This document shows positions 1 to 5,665 of a stretch of 5,678 bases of DNA, in pieces (the first letter of the stretch is position 1; every line of letters begins with the position of its first letter). The stretch is from Pseudomonadota bacterium (GTDB lineage Bacteria; Pseudomonadota; Alphaproteobacteria; Rhizobiales; Xanthobacteraceae): positions 1-5,678 of the forward strand of contig JAEYTQ010000004.1 of NCBI GenBank assembly GCA_023433965.1. Reading direction: 5' to 3'. Below the pieces are notes generated by a model. That model had not been told where the DNA came from and made no database searches. It worked only from the letters and a program-made list of their open reading frames with translations. The translations under genes were made by a program, and so were the position numbers.

Positions 1-247
1 GGCACCTCGGTAGCGCTCTCAACACGGCACGGCCGCCGGCCCCCTGGAGTAACCGCCTGCCGGCTCACCCCTTCTGCCGAACCGATGCATGTGGCCTGTT
101 AGCCCGAAACCAGATCGCAAGAGGCGCCGCTCTTGTGCTCGCAAAGCAGGACGTAGGGATCCTGCAACACGGCGTCCATGCGGACGGGCCCGTGACGTAG
201 GGCGGGTTCCACTAAGGTAACGTCCGTAGCCCCTCGCGGTGCCGAGT
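1..247. other. Left flank without a convincing gene
   Basis: This stretch lies beyond the stop of the minus-strand DUF2254 gene. No reading frame here resembles a protein I recognise. A plus-strand frame is open from the window edge to a TAG at 198-200, and a 26-codon minus-strand ATG frame runs from 179 to 99 without a ribosome binding site. Both are short enough to be chance in GC-rich DNA. It holds several inverted repeats: GCCGGC at 35-40 and again at 59-64, a stem at 116-137, a 10-bp palindrome ACGGGCCCGT at 184-193, and CTCG/CGAG at 233-246 directly beyond the DUF2254 stop. None is followed by a T-run in the minus direction, so no intrinsic terminator is proven. Confidence 0.5.
116..137. 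repeat. Inverted repeat, 8-bp stem with 6-nt loop
   Basis: CAAGAG at 118-123 and CTCTTG at 130-135 are perfectly complementary around the loop GCGCCG. Positions 117/136 (G-T) and 116/137 (C-G) extend the stem to eight pairs. It lies about 110 bases past the DUF2254 stop in that gene's direction of transcription, so it could help end or stabilise that transcript. There is no adjoining T-run, so calling it a terminator would be a guess. Confidence 0.35.
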
Positions 248-1639
248 TCAACGCCTAGGTCGGAAGCCGGTTGCCTGAGCGATAGTCTCTGGACCAGCGT
301 CACCAGCGTCGTCGCTCTGCGAAGAGGAAACTTGTGCATTGAATTGCCCCATCGGACCTGTACGGACCATAAGTGCAAATGCTTGATACCGTCGCTCGAC
401 ATCCTCCCTGTCGCTGGCCGAGGCAATCGCTCGACGCGCGTCCGCAAGGACGAGGTCAGCATGATGGGAAAGGGCCACGAGCCGCGCCGGCTCTCGTTCA
501 CAGCTTGCGACTTGCGTCAAGACATCGATCAGCCGGATCGATATTGCCGGGTGAGCGGCCGCGCTTTGCCGGATCATATGGAACATGGTGTCGAGCAATT
601 GATCATATTGCACGTGAGGTACGAGCAGGACCGGCCGATTTCCCCTTATTGAAACTCCCGTCGGAAGGTGCAGAGGAACAAGATCGCAGAGGGCCGCTCC
701 CAGCCGGTCCAGCACCGCGAGGGCCGTGTATGGGTCATTGATGCCGGGGGATAGCGCCCGGACCGCGACCTCCACGAGCTGGCGAACCGCGAAGCGCAGA
801 TCAGAAGTGATGTTGCTGCTTCCGCCCAGCGCAGTTGCATTCCGAATGGCGGTCTCGGCGTCATCGACGGGAGGAGTAACCAAAGCAACGGTCGCTCCCG
901 GAAAAACATAATCGCCGGGGCCGATCAACAGCCGAACGGTCACTCTGTGCTTGGCCGCCCAGGTGGCCAGGCCCTCTTCGTCGAGATGCTGGAGGTAGCC
1001 GCGCCGTGAGTCCCGCAGGGGCAGGGAGCCGATCCAATACTCCTCCGGCGGAGATTTCGGCTGCGGATCCTTGGCCGTAAGCTCATGGATAGCGGAGCGC
1101 AGGTCCTCGCTGACGAGTTCGATGACCGTCTCCACGTTGATCCGGCCGGCGACATGACCGACGAAATACACGAGCATGGCGACACAAGCGAATGCGAGCA
1201 CGATCGCAACGCTCAGGGAAAGATGAGGGACGAAACCGCCCTCGGACTCCGTCCGGATACTTCTCAGCACGACGAGGGCGTAGCAGAACGTGCTGAGCAA
1301 CATTCCCAGGGTGATTTGGTTGCCGCGGTCGCGGGTGAAATTGCGCAGCAGTCGCGGCCCCATCTGGCCGGCAGCCAGAGACAACGCGGCAATGGTGATC
1401 GAGAATACGGTCCCCGCAACGCCGATCGTCGCGCTGGCAACGGCGCCGAGCAGGGTACGAGCGCCAGTCGCGCCGCCATCGTAAATCCAATCCTGCAGAA
1501 CGGAGAAAAAGATGGTGTCGCTCTGGTCAATATGAACGAGAGTGAAGGCGGCGACCAGGCTGGAAAGCACCATGAGCATGGGCAGCAGCCAGAATGTCTC
1601 TCCCAGATCAGCCAGCAATTTTTTGGCACGGGCGAGCAT
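248..1639 (-). CDS. DUF2254 domain-containing integral membrane protein
   Basis: Predicted inner-membrane protein of the DUF2254 family (463 residues from this start), a widespread family without an established function. Four hydrophobic segments fall at about residues 15-36, 66-90, 110-128 and 141-163, followed by a long soluble part. Family hallmarks visible are the second-segment region (GAVASATIGVAGTVFSITIA, then a GQMGPRLLRNF-type stretch near 91-101) and the motif RALSPGINDPYTA at about 294-306. The length is normal for the family. The start is uncertain. The frame opens further upstream with TTG at 1678 (13 more residues) and GTG at 1654, but ATG at 1639 is the first ATG and puts about 14 residues before the first membrane segment, as I recall for relatives. 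Its Shine-Dalgarno is weak (TGGA just upstream). An in-frame stop at 1715-1717 limits any further extension. It is transcribed divergently from the PRC-barrel gene. The last 30 residues or so are polar and look disordered. Confidence 0.9.
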   Translation of the reverse strand: MLARAKKLLADLGETFWLLPMLMVLSSLVAAFTLVHIDQSDTIFFSVLQDWIYDGGATGARTLLGAVASATIGVAGTVFSITIAALSLAAGQMGPRLLRNFTRDRGNQITLGMLLSTFCYALVVLRSIRTESEGGFVPHLSLSVAIVLAFACVAMLVYFVGHVAGRINVETVIELVSEDLRSAIHELTAKDPQPKSPPEEYWIGSLPLRDSRRGYLQHLDEEGLATWAAKHRVTVRLLIGPGDYVFPGATVALVTPPVDDAETAIRNATALGGSSNITSDLRFAVRQLVEVAVRALSPGINDPYTALAVLDRLGAALCDLVPLHLPTGVSIRGNRPVLLVPHVQYDQLLDTMFHMIRQSAAAHPAISIRLIDVLTQVASCEREPARLVALSHHADLVLADARRAIASASDREDVERRYQAFALMVRTGPMGQFNAQVSSSQSDDAGDAGPETIAQATGFRPRR

Positions 1640-1793
1640 CAGTCCAGGATCCACAACGACACACCAACTCAATTCCAATCTGTATGGAAAGTTGCAGCAA
1701 ACGGATGCTGTGCTTCATCCCGTTTTCGTGTCGGTCGGGAGACGGTATCCGACTGATTGCCGGAAGGGCGTGCTCCTGTTCGATCGTCAACAT
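1608..1793 (-). CDS. Possible small ORF overlapping the DUF2254 start
   Basis: An ATG at 1793 is preceded by a strong Shine-Dalgarno, AGAGGAG, six bases upstream on the minus strand. This is better than anything near the DUF2254 start. The frame runs 61 codons to a TGA at 1608-1610 and overlaps the first 32 bases of the DUF2254 gene in a different frame. The product begins MLTIEQEHALPAISRIPS; I do not recognise it, and it has no clear domain or signal peptide. It could be a small protein, a translated leader coupled to DUF2254, or the remains of a longer DUF2254 start broken by a frameshift. It may also be chance. The main support is the ribosome binding site. Confidence 0.22.
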   Translation of the reverse strand: MLTIEQEHALPAISRIPSPDRHENGMKHSIRLLQLSIQIGIELVCRCGSWTDARPCQKIAG

Positions 1794-1799
1794 TCTTGT

Positions 1800-1806
1800 C
1801 TCCTCT
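1800..1806 (-). promoter_or_regulatory. Strong Shine-Dalgarno for the 1793 ATG
   Basis: On the minus strand this reads AGAGGAG, followed by six bases (ACAAGA) and ATG. It is the strongest ribosome binding site in the divergent region and is the reason the small overlapping ORF is listed. Confidence 0.4.
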
Positions 1807-1857
1807 GAACGTGATCTTCGAAGGAGTGGGCGCGCAGTCGGGTTGAAGGTGAACATC

Positions 1858-1874
1858 GTCAGGAGAAACCTGAC
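1858..1874. repeat. Perfect inverted repeat GTCAGG-N5-CCTGAC
   Basis: Two complementary 6-mers flank AGAAA. The site lies 124-140 bases upstream of the PRC-barrel start and 65-81 bases upstream of the 1793 ATG on the other strand. That position suits an operator for a dimeric regulator or a short RNA hairpin. The binding protein, if any, is unknown. Confidence 0.35.
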
Positions 1875-1909
1875 AGGATCCAAGACGCTGGACCATTTCT
1901 TGGCACGGC

Positions 1910-1924
1910 AGCGAACCATTCGCT
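1910..1924. repeat. Perfect inverted repeat AGCGAA-N3-TTCGCT
   Basis: Six complementary pairs surround CCA. It lies about 75-90 bases upstream of the PRC-barrel start codon. It could form a small hairpin in the leader or act as a protein-binding site. Its sequence differs from the inverted repeat at 1858-1874, so the two are not copies of one operator. Confidence 0.3.
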
Positions 1925-1985
1925 ACGAGCGCCCAGAACCTCGAGCGCCTTGAGCGATTGAGGATGTACGGCAACGCTGGATGGC

Positions 1986-1990
1986 AGGAG
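1986..1990 (+). promoter_or_regulatory. Ribosome binding site of the PRC-barrel gene
   Basis: AGGAG stands seven bases before the ATG at 1998, an ideal spacing, and fixes the start of the PRC-barrel gene. Confidence 0.75.
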
Positions 1991-1997
1991 CACTGGA

Positions 1998-2708
1998 ATG
2001 CGGATCAAGAGCAGGATTCCTCTTTTAGTTCTCATGGGTGCAATCTCATGCTCTGTTCTGTCTGGCCCCGCACGGGCAGAGACGGCAACAGCAACCGCGA
2101 AGGAGCAGCCGGCCCAATCGCAGTTCGCCAACACGGTGTACGACGGATATCGAGCGTCGCGATTGCTCGGGAGCGCAGTGTTCTCCCTAAAAGGAGAGTA
2201 TCTGGGAGCCGTCCGAAACCTGATCATGGCAGATAACGGGCAGATTGTTTCCTTGCTGGTCGAAGGCTTTCGAACCAGGAATGAGCCGGAGTTCATATCC
2301 CGAATTCCATTCGAGCGGGTACTGCGTCCGCTTCACCAAGGTGCCCTCGTGGCCGACTTTTCCGACCTGAGGTCACGAGAATACGGCCTCTTCACCGAGC
2401 CTGGTAACGCACAGGCCGAGCCGCACGAGTTCTCGATCTCGAAGATCATCGGAGACTATGCGCGTCTGCAGGCAGGACAAGGCTACGGCTATGTCTCCGA
2501 TCTCGTCTTCGACCACGGCGGAAAGCTCGCGGCGGTCGTGATATCCCGTGAAGCGGCTGCGGGCGGAGGGACTTATGCCTTTCCCTACCCCGGCCAGACC
2601 GGGCGATGGAGCCCCAAGCTGAGCTACTACGGCCTACCGTACGTCACAGCAGATCAAGCAGACAAAGCAGGCCTGCGGCTCGATATGAAGGAGTTTCAGA
2701 ATTCGTGA
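1998..2708 (+). CDS. Exported protein with two PRC-barrel domains
   Basis: A 236-residue protein. Residues 1-27 form a classical signal peptide: positive start MRIKSR, hydrophobic core, and likely signal peptidase I cleavage after ARA at 25-27. A Cys at residue 18 sits in AISC, a poor lipobox, so a lipoprotein is less likely. Two PRC-barrel-like repeats follow. The first, from about 51, has LLGSAVFSLKGEYLGAVRNL, then a strand ending in LLVEGF. The second, from about 146, has FSISKIIGDYARL, then YGYVSDLVFDHGGKLAAVVI. Together they match the family pattern in which a short motif is followed by 'G.V.D.v.d..G.v..vvv'. PRC-barrels are small beta-barrel modules known from the photosynthetic reaction centre H subunit and from RimM; exported versions have no firm function. 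The protein should act in the periplasm. The start is supported by AGGAG at 1986. A gene-free gap of about 460 bases separates it from the exporter operon on the same strand, so co-transcription is doubtful. Confidence 0.88.
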   Translation: MRIKSRIPLLVLMGAISCSVLSGPARAETATATAKEQPAQSQFANTVYDGYRASRLLGSAVFSLKGEYLGAVRNLIMADNGQIVSLLVEGFRTRNEPEFISRIPFERVLRPLHQGALVADFSDLRSREYGLFTEPGNAQAEPHEFSISKIIGDYARLQAGQGYGYVSDLVFDHGGKLAAVVISREAAAGGGTYAFPYPGQTGRWSPKLSYYGLPYVTADQADKAGLRLDMKEFQNS

Positions 2709-2774
2709 GGACCAATCCTTGGCCTGGCAAAGTCGGAGTACTTCTATTCTGGAGCCTTGGCCTACGGAAATGTG

Positions 2775-2834
2775 CTGATGCAGTCACGCTTTCGGGGGCG
2801 ATGAGTTCTCCTTCCCGAAACATGGCTGCATCAG
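2775..2834 (+). other. Long two-part stem-loop, candidate structured RNA or 3' end
   Basis: The outer stem pairs CTGATGCAGTCA (2775-2786) with TGGCTGCATCAG (2823-2834): twelve pairs, one of them G-U. A small internal loop (CGC opposite CA) leads to an inner stem pairing TTTCGGG (2790-2796) with CCCGAAA (2814-2820), extended by two G-U pairs (2797-2798 with 2812-2813). A 13-base loop closes it. All three wobble positions are G-U in plus-strand RNA but would be C-A mismatches in minus-strand RNA, so plus-strand folding is favoured. It begins 67 bases after the PRC-barrel stop. A T5 run starts ten bases after the stem, too far for a standard intrinsic terminator. It may be the processed 3' end of the PRC-barrel mRNA, a small RNA, or an unusual terminator. 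Confidence 0.5.
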
Positions 2835-2851
2835 GCCGCCTCGGTTTTTCG

Positions 2852-2865
2852 GAGCGACGTCGCTC
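2852..2865. repeat. Perfect 14-bp palindrome
   Basis: GAGCGACGTCGCTC equals its own reverse complement. It lies 17 bases beyond the long stem-loop, directly after the T5 run, and about 300 bases before the exporter adaptor start. A gapless palindrome of this length suits a dimeric DNA-binding protein. By chance about 0.35 such sites would be expected in a window this size, so it is suggestive only. Confidence 0.3.
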
Positions 2866-3012
2866 ACCGATCTGCTGCAAGAGCGTTGTTGGAATTACCG
2901 TTTCGCATCCGCGATCCGCTCGCCGATGGCAACGCCGTTCTGTGCCGAGATCGTGGCGACCTAACCTTCTCCGCCCTGGACCGCACCGGCTTTCGCCATG
3001 GTGTGCAGCGAT

Positions 3013-3043
3013 GGCGGCCTGTGTGCCATGATTGAGGCCCGCC
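3013..3043. repeat. GC-rich hairpin upstream of the exporter operon
   Basis: GGCGGCCT (3013-3020) pairs with AGGCCCGCC (3035-3043): eight pairs with one bulged C, around a 14-base loop. No T-run follows, so it is not a standard terminator. It could lie in the leader of the exporter operon, whose first codon is 125 bases further on. An alternative pairing of the CATGG near 2997 with CCATG at 3026-3030 would compete with it. Confidence 0.35.
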
Positions 3044-3167
3044 GCCCCGGAAGCACTACGAAAATGTTCCAGCAATGCGTTGACTTGGCGCAATTCGAAA
3101 CTCGGGTGGTGCGGTAGCTTTCGCAAGAACTGAACCTCCACCCACGAATTTGCAACAGCGCACAGCG

Positions 3168-4442
3168 ATGGCCGAGCAGGCACTATTTCTTCCGAAGCAG
3201 GAGCATAAGGGCGGGCTCTCGGGCGCATCGGTGTGGTCAGGAATCCTCGCGCGCAAATGGCTTGTGCTTGCGATCCTCGTTCTGCTCGCCCTCGGTGCGT
3301 GGCAGGGTGCGCGCGTCTTGTTCGGGCCTGCCGTCGTGGTCGACCAGGTCGCGCGCGGTCGGTTGATCGAAACCGTGGTGGCGAGCGGGCACGTCGAGAC
3401 GCCGTACCGCGTCGAGATCGGCAGCCAGATCACCGGCACCGTCGCAGAGGTTCTGGTGCAGGAAGGCGAGAGGGTCACCAAGGGGCAGCCGCTGGTCTCG
3501 CTGGAAGCACGCGAATTGAAGGCGGCCGTGATCCAGGCGGAAGGCGCGGTCGCCCAGGCCGAAGCCCGGATCAGGCAGCTCGAGGAGCTGACGCTGCCAT
3601 CTGCGAAGGAGGCGCTGACGCAAGCGCAAGCGACGCTCCGGAACGCCCAGCAGACCTATGACCGCACGGCGCAGCTCGAACGCAATGGCTATGCGACCAA
3701 GGCAGCCCTCGATGAGGCGCAAAAGACGCTCGATGTCGCCCGTGCCGTGAAGCGCGCGGCGGAATTCCAGGTCTATACCGCAAGTCCCGGCGGCAGCGAC
3801 TATGTCATGGCGCAGACCCAGCTCAACCAGGCGCGCGCCAATCTGGACACGGCGGAATCGCGCCTCGGCTATGCCACCATCGTGGCTCCCCGGGACGGCG
3901 TTCTCATCACCCGCAGCGTCGAGCGAGGCACCGTGGCGCAGCCGGGCAAGGCGCTGCTGGTTCTTGCGCCCTCGGGGGATCTGCAACTGGTGCTGCAGAT
4001 CGACGAGCGCAATCTCGGCAAGCTCGCACTCGGACAGAGCGCGCTGGCCTCCGCGGATGCTTATCCGGACCGGCGGTTTGCCGCCAAGGTCTCCTACATC
4101 AATCCGGGCATCGACATTTCCCGCGCGACCGTCCAGGTGAAGCTGACGGTGGCGGATCCGCCGGAAGAACTGCGTCAGGACATGACCGTCTCGGTCGATA
4201 TCCAGGTTGCCGCCAGGGACGATGCGAAGGTGCTCCCCGTCCGTTCGGTTCATGACGTCCTGTCCGGACAGCCCTGGGTTCTGACCATCGAGAGCGGCCG
4301 GGCGGTCAAGCGCCCGGTAAAGCTTGGCTTGCGCGGCAACAATAGTATCGAGATCGCCGCGGGGCTTGACGCCGGCGACGTTGCCATCCCGCAAAGCTCC
4401 GGCGTAGCGGCCGGACAGCGGGTGCGGGCCGTCCTGCCATGA
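3168..4442 (+). CDS. HlyD/MacA-family periplasmic adaptor of an ABC exporter
   Basis: Membrane fusion protein (424 residues) expected to link an inner-membrane ABC permease to an outer-membrane channel. A short cytoplasmic start is followed by one membrane anchor at about 31-52 (WLVLAILVLLALGAWQGARV). The first half of the lipoyl-like domain spans about 84-113 (IGSQITGTVAEVLVQEGERV). A long helical hairpin, rich in Ala, Gln and Glu, covers about 114-235. The second lipoyl half is at about 236-267, with the family signature TIVAPRDGVL. The beta-barrel (about 270-348) and the membrane-proximal domain to the end complete a normal adaptor. The start is the first in-frame ATG; a TTG at 3150 would add six residues, and an in-frame stop lies at 3081-3083. 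No clear Shine-Dalgarno precedes either. The last four bases overlap the permease gene. The partner permease and the gene order indicate a DevB or MacA-type role; the substrate cannot be told from sequence. Confidence 0.92.
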   Translation: MAEQALFLPKQEHKGGLSGASVWSGILARKWLVLAILVLLALGAWQGARVLFGPAVVVDQVARGRLIETVVASGHVETPYRVEIGSQITGTVAEVLVQEGERVTKGQPLVSLEARELKAAVIQAEGAVAQAEARIRQLEELTLPSAKEALTQAQATLRNAQQTYDRTAQLERNGYATKAALDEAQKTLDVARAVKRAAEFQVYTASPGGSDYVMAQTQLNQARANLDTAESRLGYATIVAPRDGVLITRSVERGTVAQPGKALLVLAPSGDLQLVLQIDERNLGKLALGQSALASADAYPDRRFAAKVSYINPGIDISRATVQVKLTVADPPEELRQDMTVSVDIQVAARDDAKVLPVRSVHDVLSGQPWVLTIESGRAVKRPVKLGLRGNNSIEIAAGLDAGDVAIPQSSGVAAGQRVRAVLP

Positions 4443-5665
4443 ATCGCTGGCTGCCATTCGAATGGATCGCCGCGGTGCGCTTCCTGCGCGAGGGGCGACT
4501 GCAGACCATCTTCATCATCGGCGGCATTTCAATCGGCGTCGGCGTCATCGTCTTCATGTCGGCGATGCTCGCAGGCATGGAGGCAAACTTCATCAGGCGC
4601 GTGCTGACGTCGCAGCCGCAGATCCAGCTCCTCACGCCGGATCAGGTCGCGCGCCCCTTGCGCAGCGCCGCCGGCGAGATCGAGGACGCGGTGGTGCAAC
4701 GGCCGAGCCAGCGGGTGATATCGATCGACCAGTGGCCGAAGATCCGGGACCAGATGCTCGCAATGCCGGAGATCACCGCGGTCTCACCCACCATCACCGG
4801 ATCCGCGCTCGCCATCCGCGGCGACGCCAGCCGGGCGGTGACGTTGACCGGAATCGAGCCGGACACGTATTTCAACATCGTCAAGGTGCCGGATTACATC
4901 GTCGCCGGCAACGCGCGGCTGACCAGCGAGGACATCATCATCGGCACCGAGCTTGCCAAGAACCTCGGCGCCACCGTGGGCGACAAGCTGAACCTTCAGG
5001 CGGCGAGCTCTGCCAACCGGGTGTTGACGATCTCCGGGCTGGTCGATTTCGGCAACAAGGGGGCCAATCAGCGGGTGGCCTTCGTCGCATTGCGAACCGG
5101 ACAATCTCTGCTCGGCATGATCGGCGGCGTCACCACCATCGATCTGACGATCAAGGACATCTATGCCGCCGAAACCATCGCCAGGCGAATCCAGGCCGCG
5201 ACGGCCGTCGAGGCCGACAGCTGGATCGCCACCAATGCGCAGTTCTTCACCGCGGTCCAGGCGCAGATCTACACCAACACCTTGATCCGCGTGTTCGTCG
5301 GCCTGTCGGTGGCCTTTGGCATTGCCGCGGTGCTCATCGTCTCGGTGATCCAGCGCTCCAAGGATATCGGCATCCTCAGGGCGATGGGGACCTCGCGCGG
5401 CCAGATCCTGCGGGTGTTCCTGCTCCAGGGCGGGCTGCTCGGCTTTGTCGGCTCGCTGTTCGGCGCGACGATGGGCGCCCTTGCGCTGATCTATTGGCAC
5501 GCCGTTGCCCGCCAGGCGGATGGAAGCGAGTTCTTTCCGCTGATCCTGGAGCGGCGTCTCTTCGTCTATACGGCGGTGCTCGCCACGGTCACCGGGCTGT
5601 TGGCTGCGATGGCGCCGGCGCTGCGCGCCGCGAAGCTCGATCCGGTGGTGGCGATCCGTGGCTGA
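4439..5665 (+). CDS. FtsX/MacB-type ABC transporter permease
   Basis: Inner-membrane permease (408 residues) of the type VII ABC (MacB/LolC/FtsX) superfamily. The layout is typical: one N-terminal membrane segment at about 21-43 (IFIIGGISIGVGVIVFMSAM), a large periplasmic domain (about 45-280), then three C-terminal segments at about 283-304, 328-353 and 374-398. Residues 302-331 carry the cytoplasmic coupling stretch, with KDIGILRAMGTSRGQI, which contacts the ATPase in this family. The C-terminus AAKLDPVVAIRG matches the conserved 'A..l.P..air' ending. No ATPase domain is fused, unlike MacB. Such permeases work by mechanotransmission: ATP-driven movement is passed to the periplasm rather than substrate crossing the membrane. 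The ATG overlaps the adaptor stop (ATGA), with no obvious Shine-Dalgarno, so translation is probably coupled. LolC/E-type lipoprotein release is a less likely role, because an adaptor gene is adjacent. Confidence 0.92.
   Translation: MNRWLPFEWIAAVRFLREGRLQTIFIIGGISIGVGVIVFMSAMLAGMEANFIRRVLTSQPQIQLLTPDQVARPLRSAAGEIEDAVVQRPSQRVISIDQWPKIRDQMLAMPEITAVSPTITGSALAIRGDASRAVTLTGIEPDTYFNIVKVPDYIVAGNARLTSEDIIIGTELAKNLGATVGDKLNLQAASSANRVLTISGLVDFGNKGANQRVAFVALRTGQSLLGMIGGVTTIDLTIKDIYAAETIARRIQAATAVEADSWIATNAQFFTAVQAQIYTNTLIRVFVGLSVAFGIAAVLIVSVIQRSKDIGILRAMGTSRGQILRVFLLQGGLLGFVGSLFGATMGALALIYWHAVARQADGSEFFPLILERRLFVYTAVLATVTGLLAAMAPALRAAKLDPVVAIRG

Larger units (their letters stand above)
1640..1997. other. 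Divergent intergenic region between DUF2254 and the PRC-barrel gene
   Basis: This region must hold the promoters for both divergent genes. I could not identify a convincing -35/-10 pair on either strand, nor an EcfG-type GGAAC/CGTT pair. Apart from the possible small minus-strand ORF starting at 1793, no frame has coding character. Structures present are a stem at 1701-1707/1716-1723 (seven pairs with one bulged base, 8-nt loop) and two perfect 6-bp inverted repeats at 1858-1874 and 1910-1924. The 8-bp palindrome CTTCGAAG also lies just upstream of the small ORF's ribosome binding site. Confidence 0.6.
2709..3167. other. Gene-free gap rich in inverted repeats
   Basis: No frame in this stretch of about 460 bases looks coding. 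The longest open frame is on the minus strand. It starts inside the exporter adaptor gene, ends inside the PRC-barrel gene, has no ribosome binding site and is arginine-rich, so it is treated as chance. The gap carries a 9-bp direct repeat CCTTGGCCT (2717-2725 and 2755-2763), a long stem-loop (2775-2834), a T5 run (2845-2849), a 14-bp palindrome (2852-2865) and a GC-rich hairpin (3013-3043). A TTGACT at 3080-3085 resembles a -35 box, but no fitting -10 follows. The promoter of the exporter operon should lie here. Confidence 0.6.

Noticed and set aside
99..179. A 26-codon minus-strand ORF beginning MDAVLQDPYVLL.
   Set aside because: It has no Shine-Dalgarno and no recognisable similarity, and a stem-loop lies inside it. 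Its length is within chance expectation.
1085..1756. A 223-codon plus-strand frame antisense to DUF2254.
   Set aside because: It mirrors the real minus-strand gene, has no recognisable domain, and overlaps a confidently identified family protein throughout.
1902..1916. TGGCACGG, resembling the -24 half of a sigma-54 promoter.
   Set aside because: The required -12 TTGC element is missing at the correct spacing. A similar TGGCACGGGC near 1624 also lacks it.
2824..2849. A short hairpin GGCTG-cat-CAGGCC followed by T5, read as an intrinsic terminator.
   Set aside because: The stem is only five pairs with a bulge, and the T-run starts eight or more bases after it. The same bases pair far better in the longer stem-loop 2775-2834.
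3080..3085. TTGACT as a -35 box for the exporter operon.
   Set aside because: No acceptable -10 hexamer occurs 16-18 bases downstream, so it is not called a promoter.
2644..3228. A 194-codon minus-strand frame crossing the gap between the PRC-barrel gene and the adaptor.
   Set aside because: It begins inside the adaptor gene, ends inside the PRC-barrel gene, has no ribosome binding site, is rich in Arg, Pro and Ser, and resembles nothing known to me. High GC makes such open frames common.
3237..4457. A 406-codon minus-strand frame antisense to the adaptor.
   Set aside because: Its Arg/Asp/Leu/Gly-rich, low-complexity composition is typical of an antisense shadow of a GC-rich gene.
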